Below, piece by piece: positions 14,223-20,564 of a stretch of DNA of 20,564 nucleotides; position 1 is the stretch's first letter; the number at the start of each line of letters is the position of its first letter. A model generated the notes under the pieces. The model did no database searches and was not told where the DNA came from. It worked only from the letters and a program-made list of their open reading frames with translations. A program made the translations under genes and the position numbers. This stretch comes from a virus, in the IMG/VR virus record IMGVR_UViG_3300042468_001645, positions 1-20,564 of that record; one strand, given 5' to 3'.

Positions 14223-16380
14223 GCAAATCTCTGGTTCGGTCGATCGAGTGTACTTCACTAGCGCCAAATTCTGCGCCGGTGCACTGGTCGGCCAAGATGG
14301 CGTCCGTGTTCGCTTCCGTGGGCCATTTTGCGTCAGTGAAGGTGACTCGGTCACACTCACAGGGCAGTGGAAAAGCGACCCAAAGTATGGTGACCAGTTC
14401 GACGCCAAAAGCGTGACTTACGATTTGCCCGAAACCCCTGAAGGGTTAGTGCAATACCTAGCAAAACATCCTGCGTTCGTTGGGATCGGGGAATCCACAG
14501 CCCGCAAGATTGTCCAGTACGTCAGCAGCGCCGAGCACCTTGATCGCGTGATTCGTCAGGATGTTCAAGAACTCAATCGTGCACTGCGGATCCCTAAGCA
14601 GACATTGCATTCAATGCGGGAAGCATGGATCGCCAACAGCGCACAAAATGAGGTCCGTTCCTACTTAGCAAGCTTTGGGCTCTCCCATCTTCAAATGGAA
14701 GCCTTGATCGAGGAGTTTGGCTCCTCGGTCGTTGGTGTACTAAGAGCCGATCCGTATTTGATCATTCAGTACGTCAAAGGCTACGGTTTTAAGCGAGTCG
14801 ACAAGATAGCAAGATCCATGGGGGTTCCAAAAGAGCACCCAGGAAGGCTCGAAGCCGCTTTGTGCTATTTGGTTTTCGATGAGGTCAACTCCGGTCACAC
14901 ATGGATATCTCGCGACGAGCTGGTTCACAAGGCAACTGAGTTGCTGCTCCTGGATTCGCTTGACTGCCAGTCAACCATCGAGGTTGCTCTCGAGCGAACC
15001 ATCGAGCAAGGGAAGCTTATCCTCAACGAGGATGCTGTCGCTCTGGCCTATTACGCGGAATCCGAGTGGTTCATCCACCAGTGTTTTCAGAATTACGGCA
15101 ACGTGACTCGTCCGCTGGGGATCAGACCGGCGCACGGGGAAGGTCTCAAACGTGCACAGCTAGCCGCCTACGAGGCTGCAATGCTTCATGCGATCGTTGT
15201 GATTTCTGGAGGAGCGGGTACCGGGAAGACGCACACTCTGGCTCGCCTGGCGAAGACCTTCGAAGCAGCCAATCTCAAGGTTGCACTTTGCTCGCCCACA
15301 GGGAAGGCCGCAAAACGGATCGAGGAGTCGCTGCGATCCCAAGGGCTAACGCTCGAAGCCAAGACGGTCCACCGGTTGCTCGAGTACAACGGCCATGAGT
15401 TTCAAAGACGGAGCCTTTCGATACCCAGCAACACAGAAACTGGTGATGCTCCAAGCGATGCCTTCGATGTGGTCATCGTAGACGAAGTATCGATGGTCGA
15501 TGTCCCCTTGATGGCTGAATTACTACGACGCATCGACTTAGGCACAACCAGACTCATTCTAGTTGGTGACCACAATCAATTGCCCCCTGTAGGCGCTGGG
15601 AATGTTCTTAGAGACTGCATCAAACACAAGCTTGTGCCGACGTTTGTTCTTGATGAGGTAGTTCGGCAGGCAGGTGTGCTCAAGTCCAACAGCATGGCGA
15701 TTCTATCGCAGCGCGTGATGCCAACGGCTCTGGGAGATCCAGGCTGGAGCGTGATCGATTCCTTCAGTGACCCCATGCAGATCCAGGTTTACCTGCGCGA
15801 TTTGGTACTGAATCGAATTCCGGATCGGCTTGGTCTAGACCCTGTCATCGATGTTCAAATCATCACGCCGACGCATATTGGTCCTCTCGGTACCAAGGCC
15901 ATCAATGGAATGATGCAGTACTTACTCCACGGTGAAGTCAATCGCAAGTTTGCAGTCGGAGACAAAGTCATCCAGACGGCCAATGATTACTGCATGGGGG
16001 TTATGAATGGCACCCTTGGTATTGTCTCTGAGATCGATACCGAAGCGGGGACCAGGTACGTCATCGATTTCGATGGGCACGGTCGCAAGCTAGTCCAGGA
16101 TGACCAGATTCTTAATGTCCAGCTTGCTTACGCGTTGACTGCGCACAAAGCCCAAGGGAGCGAGTTCCGTTGCGTGGTCGTACTGTGCCATAAATCCCAT
16201 TTCTTCGCCGATCGGAATTGGCTCTACACCGCAGTGACTCGCGCGTCGAAGTACTGCATCTTGGTCGGCGATCGCTGGGGACTTTCCAACGCTGTGAAAA
16301 AGAACAGTGTTAGCCAGCGCCGAACCTTCCTTGATCGCTGGGCCAAAGAGACCGCTCAAGCCACGGAGGTGTCACTTTGA
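14215..16380 (+). CDS. RecD2-like superfamily 1 DNA helicase
   Basis: The product is 721 residues from ATG 14215, chosen for AAAGGGGA upstream, the overlap with the ERCC4 stop and a natural N-terminus (SGSVDRVYF). An OB-like N-terminal part and helix-hairpin-helix region (about 60-250) precede the helicase core. The core has Walker A SGGAGTGKTH (about 331-340), Walker B VIVDEVSMVD (Asp423, Glu424), LVGDHNQLPPVGAGN, and C-terminal AYALTAHKAQGSEF and VTRASK (about 674-679). This is the RecD2/TraA-type 5'-to-3' helicase family and lacks RecB and RecC partners here. It likely unwinds DNA for element replication or recombination. Its stop overlaps the primase start (TTGA). Confidence 0.92.
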   Translation: MSKQISGSVDRVYFTSAKFCAGALVGQDGVRVRFRGPFCVSEGDSVTLTGQWKSDPKYGDQFDAKSVTYDLPETPEGLVQYLAKHPAFVGIGESTARKIVQYVSSAEHLDRVIRQDVQELNRALRIPKQTLHSMREAWIANSAQNEVRSYLASFGLSHLQMEALIEEFGSSVVGVLRADPYLIIQYVKGYGFKRVDKIARSMGVPKEHPGRLEAALCYLVFDEVNSGHTWISRDELVHKATELLLLDSLDCQSTIEVALERTIEQGKLILNEDAVALAYYAESEWFIHQCFQNYGNVTRPLGIRPAHGEGLKRAQLAAYEAAMLHAIVVISGGAGTGKTHTLARLAKTFEAANLKVALCSPTGKAAKRIEESLRSQGLTLEAKTVHRLLEYNGHEFQRRSLSIPSNTETGDAPSDAFDVVIVDEVSMVDVPLMAELLRRIDLGTTRLILVGDHNQLPPVGAGNVLRDCIKHKLVPTFVLDEVVRQAGVLKSNSMAILSQRVMPTALGDPGWSVIDSFSDPMQIQVYLRDLVLNRIPDRLGLDPVIDVQIITPTHIGPLGTKAINGMMQYLLHGEVNRKFAVGDKVIQTANDYCMGVMNGTLGIVSEIDTEAGTRYVIDFDGHGRKLVQDDQILNVQLAYALTAHKAQGSEFRCVVVLCHKSHFFADRNWLYTAVTRASKYCILVGDRWGLSNAVKKNSVSQRRTFLDRWAKETAQATEVSL

Positions 16381-18719
16381 GTGAAGCCATTGAACGAAAT
16401 TGTCCAGCAAGCATCCGTGACTGCCATCAGTGGGTCGCTTGGAAGTATGTCGAGCGAGGCGGCAAGCAGACCAAGGCACCTGTAAATCCACATAATGGGT
16501 TGCTTGCCTCTTCGACTGACCCATCAACCTGGGGACCATTCTCACAGGCGATGCAAGCCTGCGAGCGTGATGCATCACTTGCTGGTATCGGCTTTGTCTT
16601 TTCGGCCGATGATCCGTACTGCGGCGTGGACCTAGATGATTCCATCGACGAAGCCACCAGAGAGCTCAAGCCATGGGCACAGCAGATCGTCGATCGACTC
16701 GACAGCTACACCGAGATCAGTCCGTCAGGCTTGGGCCTAAAGGTATTCATCAAAGCCAGTAAGCCTGGATCCCGCTGCCGCAAGGCGTATCACGACGGTG
16801 AAGTCGAGATCTATGATCGCGATCGTTTTTTCACAGTCACCGGAAATCGTATCGCTAGTGCTCCCAGCGAGGTGAATGTTCGACAGGAATCCCTTGACGC
16901 TGTTTATGCACAGGTGTTTGGCAACGATGAGCCAGGCACTAACGGAACTCCCTCGGCTAGCGGAGGTCCCCAGCCAAGCGATAGTGGTTCGGTTTGTCTA
17001 AGCGACGACCAGATCATCAATCTGGCATTCCGACGTCGCTCGTCGGGCGCGAAGTTTCAAGCTCTGTGGAATGGCGATTGGAACTTGTATTTCAATTCAG
17101 CCAGCGAGGCGGACTCATCGGTTGTCTTTACCCTCGCTTACTTCACCAAGGATGCTGCTCAGATCGATCGGATCTTCAGACGTTCACAGTTGATGCGTGA
17201 GAAATGGGATCAAAAACACGGCAACGAAACCTATGGACAGCGGACGATCGCCAATGCGTTAAAGAAGGTCACCAAGCAGTATGATCCGACGAAAAAGCGT
17301 TCAGTTGCCCCCAAGCCACCAAGCCAGATTCCTCAAAAAATCGGATTTCCCAACACGGACATCGATTGGGATTTCAGAAGCGATCAGACTGAAAACGCTA
17401 TGGCCGTGGAGTTTATCGACGGCAATCAAACCATCTTGCGATATGTGCCATCTTGGAAGAAATGGCTCGCCTGGGACTCAAAGCGATGGAAGATCGATAT
17501 CGATCAAAGTCGAACGACTCGATTGGCACGCAGGTTGGTTCGCAATTACTGGGACAGGATGCGAGGTATTCAAAGCGAGGAGCAGCAAGAGAAATGGGCT
17601 GAATTTTGCCGACGGGCCAATCGCAAGACCACGATCGAGAACGTCGTATCGCTAGCTCGGTGCGATGGTAGGACGACGATCGATCACGAGCTATTAAACC
17701 AGAACACCTATTTCCTGAATCTACAAAACGGAACTCTCGATTTATCCACATCGGAGTTTCGCGATCATCGTCAGACCGATTCCATTACCCAAATCGCCAA
17801 CGTCGCATACGATCCCAAGGCTTCATGTCCGAGGTGGCGAGCATTCATCGATCTGATATTCGGAAGCGACGAGGAAGCCAAGCGATACATCCAAGCCCTT
17901 CTGGGTTATTCGTGCTCGGGGGATGTCGGCGAGCATATTCTTCCAATCTGCTATGGCTCGGGTGCCAACGGCAAGTCAACGCTCTGGAATGCAATCGTCG
18001 AATTGCTTGGCGACTATGCCATGTTGGCACCTAGTAAGTTGCTGCTTGGCACAACCAACGAGCATGACACGATCATCGCATCGCTCTACCAGCGGCGTTT
18101 GGTTGCCATCAGCGAGCCCGATGAAGGCTCAAAGCTCCGAGAAGCTCGGGTCAAGGAATTAACAGGCGACGAGCAGATCACAGCAAGACGGATGCGTGAG
18201 GATTATTGGAGCTTTCGTCGCACGCACAAGTTTTGGCTAAGCACGAACCATCTGCCACAAATCAATGGCACAGACGAGGGCATCTGGCGTCGCATCAAGC
18301 TTATCCCCTTCAGAGTAGACCTCCGGACGGTAACAAAACCCATTCCAGACTACCACAAACTGCTCATTAGCGAGGAAGGTCCAGGAATCCTAAATTGGCT
18401 CCTAGAAGGGTTCAAAGACTGGCGCAAAAACGGCTTTACAGAGCCTCAATCCGTCATTAGCGAGACAACATCGTATCGCGGAAGTTCGGATGAGCTGGGT
18501 CGGTTCATTGCCGACTGCTGTGAGGTTTCACCGGAACTTGTGGTCGCTTCATCAGAGCTTTTTGACGCCTATCGAACCTGGGGAGGCGACCTGAGCCAGG
18601 TCCGATTTTCGAAGCAAATGCAGACCCGTTTTGCACACTCAAAACGCAACTTTGGACGGTTCCGAAACAAGCAGGTTTTCGAGGGCATTTCTTTCTCAAA
18701 AAGTGATCAAAATGACTGA
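16377..18719 (+). CDS. P4-type primase-helicase (archaeo-eukaryotic primase plus SF3 helicase)
   Basis: The product is 780 residues. The N-terminal primase part (about 1-190) has GIGFVFSADDPYCGVDLDD (Asp85, Asp87), SPSGLGLKVFIKA and EIYDRDRFFTVTGN, as in archaeo-eukaryotic primases. The C-terminal half matches P4/D5 superfamily 3 helicases, with Walker A GSGANGKST (about 527-535), AISEPDEG, and STNHLPQINGTDEGIWRRIKLIPF. It would prime and unwind at the element origin. The start is TTG at 16377, with a strong GGAGGT before it, and it overlaps the helicase stop as TTGA; no nearby ATG is better placed. It is the last gene of the tightly packed operon. Confidence 0.92.
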   Translation: MSEAIERNCPASIRDCHQWVAWKYVERGGKQTKAPVNPHNGLLASSTDPSTWGPFSQAMQACERDASLAGIGFVFSADDPYCGVDLDDSIDEATRELKPWAQQIVDRLDSYTEISPSGLGLKVFIKASKPGSRCRKAYHDGEVEIYDRDRFFTVTGNRIASAPSEVNVRQESLDAVYAQVFGNDEPGTNGTPSASGGPQPSDSGSVCLSDDQIINLAFRRRSSGAKFQALWNGDWNLYFNSASEADSSVVFTLAYFTKDAAQIDRIFRRSQLMREKWDQKHGNETYGQRTIANALKKVTKQYDPTKKRSVAPKPPSQIPQKIGFPNTDIDWDFRSDQTENAMAVEFIDGNQTILRYVPSWKKWLAWDSKRWKIDIDQSRTTRLARRLVRNYWDRMRGIQSEEQQEKWAEFCRRANRKTTIENVVSLARCDGRTTIDHELLNQNTYFLNLQNGTLDLSTSEFRDHRQTDSITQIANVAYDPKASCPRWRAFIDLIFGSDEEAKRYIQALLGYSCSGDVGEHILPICYGSGANGKSTLWNAIVELLGDYAMLAPSKLLLGTTNEHDTIIASLYQRRLVAISEPDEGSKLREARVKELTGDEQITARRMREDYWSFRRTHKFWLSTNHLPQINGTDEGIWRRIKLIPFRVDLRTVTKPIPDYHKLLISEEGPGILNWLLEGFKDWRKNGFTEPQSVISETTSYRGSSDELGRFIADCCEVSPELVVASSELFDAYRTWGGDLSQVRFSKQMQTRFAHSKRNFGRFRNKQVFEGISFSKSDQND

Positions 18720-18766
18720 TTCGAAGCAACACAAAAGACTGTCAAAAACCCTGGAAATTTGCACGT

Positions 18767-18854
18767 TGCGCCGGGTTGCGCTATGTCACTTCATTATCTT
18801 CCATGCGCGTACGCGCATGGGAATCAATAAAAGTACCCAGCGCAACCCGGCGCA
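18767..18854. repeat. 88-bp concentric dyad with a central 20-bp palindrome, candidate origin or regulatory site
   Basis: TGCGCCGGGTTGCGCT (18767-18782) and AGCGCAACCCGGCGCA (18839-18854) are perfect 16-bp inverted arms. Between them CCATGCGCGTACGCGCATGG (18801-18820) is a perfect 20-bp palindrome. Both have the same centre (18810.5). The two 18-nt spacers are AT-rich and match about half way as inverted copies. It starts 47 nt after the primase stop. Such nested symmetry suits initiator binding, cruciform extrusion or a dimeric or tetrameric regulator. A bidirectional terminator is less likely because no T-run flanks it. Confidence 0.6.
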
Positions 18855-19073
18855 CTGGTCGATTTTAAAGGTCGTCGACGCACTGAAATTTGTGGACGGT
18901 AATGGCCCCCAAAATGCGATCGGAAATCGACGTTCAAAGAGCGCTTCTCGACCAGCGAAGAATGACACCAAGCGTCGCTTGAACCCTGCTGAGTCGGCAA
19001 CTGATACGAATGTCTCAGATCATGTATTTGTTTCGATGCTGCTCCATGACATGCATCCTTTACAAGTTCTTGC

Positions 19074-19091
19074 AAGCCTGCTTACAGGCTT
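19074..19091. repeat. 7-bp hairpin
   Basis: AAGCCTG (19074-19080) pairs with CAGGCTT (19085-19091) around a 4-nt loop CTTA. It is the first of a series of short hairpins between the large dyad and the ParB/methyltransferase gene. Confidence 0.4.
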
Positions 19092-19097
19092 CGCTCA

Positions 19098-19113
19098 CAA
19101 ACGCCTACGTTTG
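19098..19113. repeat. 6-bp hairpin
   Basis: CAAACG (19098-19103) pairs with CGTTTG (19108-19113) around the loop CCTA. It lies 7 bp after the previous hairpin and has the same loop length, though a different sequence. Confidence 0.35.
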
Positions 19114-19204
19114 CGCCTGACGCGTTCAAAGCACCACGTTCGATCAAAGTGCCCATTTAGCGAAAGATCGCGTAAAAAGGCCAACTGTGGCCACATGTGC
19201 GGGT

Positions 19205-19219
19205 GTGCCATTTTGGCAC
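19205..19219. repeat. 6-bp hairpin
   Basis: GTGCCA (19205-19210) pairs with TGGCAC (19214-19219) around TTT. A further 5-bp hairpin, GGCCA (19179-19183) with TGGCC (19188-19192), lies just upstream. Confidence 0.4.
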
Positions 19220-19254
19220 TACTTTGGTCCAAATTGCCCTAATGGGTCCTCCCC

Positions 19255-19279
19255 CGCCCTTAAACCCCACTTAAGGGCG
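19255..19279. terminator. 9-bp hairpin, possible terminator without T-run
   Basis: CGCCCTTAA (19255-19263) and TTAAGGGCG (19271-19279) are perfectly complementary around a 7-nt loop. It could end transcription coming from the primase operon, but TTGGGAAAAA follows instead of a T-run, so a regulatory or factor-dependent role is equally possible. Confidence 0.35.
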
Positions 19280-19512
19280 TTGGGAAAAATCGCCGAGTTA
19301 GACAGAGTTTTATTTGCTAGTCCGAATTTTCAACCAGGAGGACTTTTAGCAACGAAATGCAACGCAAAGACGAGTTTGCGAGAACCGACGTGATCCAGAT
19401 TGCCAGGGGGTTGGAACGGTCCCCTTGGAGCCTGGGTTGGGCCACTACGGAACGCTTGATGCCATCGAGGCGTCTTGGAATTTCACATTAAACGCATGTT
19501 GAGGAAACGAAA

Positions 19513-20564
19513 ATGAAAATTGAAATCAGACCCATAGCGGACATCAAACCCTACCCGAACAACCCTCGCATCAATGATGATGCGGTCGATGCTGTCGCCA
19601 GTAGCATCAAGGAGTTCGGGTTCCGACAACCGATTGTTGTGGATACCGAAGGGGTGATCATCTGTGGACATACCCGATTCAAAGCCGCGCACAAGCTTGG
19701 GCTTGAGAAGGTTCCGGTCCACGTGGCTTTGGATCTTACCCCAGAGCAGATCAAGGCCTACCGGATCGCCGACAACAAGAGTTCGGAACTTGCCGATTGG
19801 AACTTCGATCTTCTACCGATCGAACTCGGCGAACTGCAAACGGCCGGTTTCGATCTGTCGCTACTTGGTTTCGATCCCGATGAGCTTCTAAAGCTCATGA
19901 GCGGCGATGTAAGCGAGGGGCTCACGGATCCGGATGATGTGCCGGCACCTCCAGATGAAGCGGTGACCCAACCCGGGGATCTTTGGATCCTCGGAGACCA
20001 CAGGTTACTCTGCGCCGATTCATCGAAACCCGAGGACCTCGATCGACTTTTGGGTGGCCAGACCATCCAACTGGTCAACACGGATCCGCCCTACAACGTG
20101 AAAGTGGAACCTCGGTCTAACAACGCGATTGCAGCCGGATTGTCATCGTTTTCTAACGACAGCGCCTCTAAAAAACTTAAAGGGGGCCAAGGCAATGCAG
20201 CCTCGTTTGGGGTAGACCACGAGACCGGTAAGCCGAAACATCCTGCAACGCACAAGAAGCTCCGGGCCAAGGATCGTCCCCTGGCCAACGACTTTGTGAG
20301 CGATCAGGAGTTCGATCGATTGCTCGATGCGTGGTTTGGAAACATCGCTCGAGTGCTCGACCCAGGGCGTGGCTTCTACATCTGGGGTGGGTATGCCAAC
20401 TGCGGCAACTATCCCCCGTTCCTGAGGAAGCATGCTTTGTATTTCAGCCAAGCGATCATCTGGGACAAGATGCATCCGGTGCTTACCCGTAAAGACTTTA
20501 TGGGAGCCCATGAGTGGTGCCAACCGCCAGATACCATGGTTCAAACAGCCGGAGGCACGAGCAC
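19513..20564 (+). CDS. ParB-domain / DNA methyltransferase fusion (partial, runs off the window)
   Basis: At least 350 residues are visible; the 3' end lies outside the window. Residues 1-90 form a ParB N-terminal-like nuclease domain (IRPIADIKPYPNNPRIND, IICGHTRFKAAHKLG). From about 155 a DNA methyltransferase begins (GDLWILGDHRLLCADS), with catalytic motif IV NTDPPYNV (Asp191-Pro-Pro-Tyr194). This indicates amino-methylation of adenine or cytosine, with the later SAM-binding part expected downstream. ATG 19513 follows GAGGAAACG. Such fusions are frequent in phages and integrative elements just before terminase genes, and may protect element DNA from restriction. The last 15 residues (after GAHEWC) depart from what relatives show, so a frame problem near the edge is possible. 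Confidence 0.9.
   Translation, partial: MKIEIRPIADIKPYPNNPRINDDAVDAVASSIKEFGFRQPIVVDTEGVIICGHTRFKAAHKLGLEKVPVHVALDLTPEQIKAYRIADNKSSELADWNFDLLPIELGELQTAGFDLSLLGFDPDELLKLMSGDVSEGLTDPDDVPAPPDEAVTQPGDLWILGDHRLLCADSSKPEDLDRLLGGQTIQLVNTDPPYNVKVEPRSNNAIAAGLSSFSNDSASKKLKGGQGNAASFGVDHETGKPKHPATHKKLRAKDRPLANDFVSDQEFDRLLDAWFGNIARVLDPGRGFYIWGGYANCGNYPPFLRKHALYFSQAIIWDKMHPVLTRKDFMGAHEWCQPPDTMVQTAGGTS

Larger units (their letters stand above)
18720..19512. other. 793-bp region without a convincing gene, rich in inverted repeats
   Basis: Between the primase and the ParB/methyltransferase gene lie at least six separate perfect inverted repeats, including an 88-bp concentric dyad (18767-18854). A long plus frame (18631-19242) overlaps the primase end, lacks a ribosome site and has chance-like Arg/Ser/His-rich sequence. 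A 44-codon frame at 19357-19491 begins MQRKDEFARTDVIQIARGLE and has AGGAGG 15 nt upstream, which is too far for a confident call. The region has the properties expected of a replication origin or control region. Confidence 0.5.

Noticed and set aside
18631-19242. 203-codon plus-strand frame after and overlapping the primase end
   Set aside because: It overlaps the primase gene, has no ribosome site at 18631 or at the internal ATG 18712, spans several hairpins and has a chance-like Arg/Ser/His composition.
19187-19393. Possible degraded terminase small subunit (a short MGPPPPLNPT start at 19233)
   Set aside because: The frame stops after ten codons in the 9-bp hairpin and the remaining similarity is too weak. 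It is probably coincidence in a Pro-coding C-rich stretch.
19357-19491. 44-codon frame beginning MQRKDEFARTD
   Set aside because: AGGAGG lies 15 nt upstream, too far for confidence, and no family is recognised. Kept only as a note in the intergenic entry.

Overview
The window looks like a planctomycete chromosome segment (Rhodopirellula/Blastopirellula type) carrying most of the early half of a phage-like or integrative element. The lineage is inferred from protein style: a secreted RHS-core protein, a SirB1/transglutaminase-like membrane protein, and a DUF2924 + large serine recombinase pair. No rRNA or marker gene confirms it. No tRNA, rRNA or CRISPR array was seen.

Left part (about 470-3824, all minus strand): four genes reading leftwards. 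A membrane-anchored transglutaminase-like protein with a Cys-rich tail overlaps (ATGA) a secreted leucine-rich-repeat protein. After 125 bp comes a very short secreted RHS-core protein with a Cys-rich C-terminus, and 8 nt beyond its stop codon a cytoplasmic HEAT-like protein. The last pair resembles a polymorphic toxin/immunity pair.

Integration module (4306-6790, plus): a DUF2924 protein, a large serine recombinase and a small helix-turn-helix (HTH) protein, joined by two ATGA stop/start overlaps. A large protein of unknown function (8361-6814, minus) follows tail to tail. A 433-bp intergenic region with a perfect 16-bp palindrome separates it from a plus-strand protein with a very basic tail (8795-9667).

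Regulatory stretch (about 9700-10300): a 12-bp hairpin buries the ribosome binding site of a small gene whose coding frame appears to switch at an A6 run. Several more hairpins follow, the last just upstream of a sigma factor gene.

Recombination/replication module (10297-18719, plus, mostly overlapping or tightly spaced): ECF-like sigma factor, zinc-ribbon protein, Fe-S PD-(D/E)XK nuclease, Sak4-like ATPase, DUF669 single-strand-binding-like protein, ERCC4-fold nuclease, RecD2-like helicase and P4-type primase-helicase. A candidate structured RNA or attenuator (about 13616-13733) interrupts it before the ERCC4 gene. After the primase comes about 790 bp without a convincing gene, holding an 88-bp concentric dyad (candidate origin or regulatory site) and five smaller hairpins. 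The window ends inside a ParB-domain/DNA-methyltransferase fusion, a gene often placed just before terminase genes in phages. Packaging and virion genes, if present, lie to the right.
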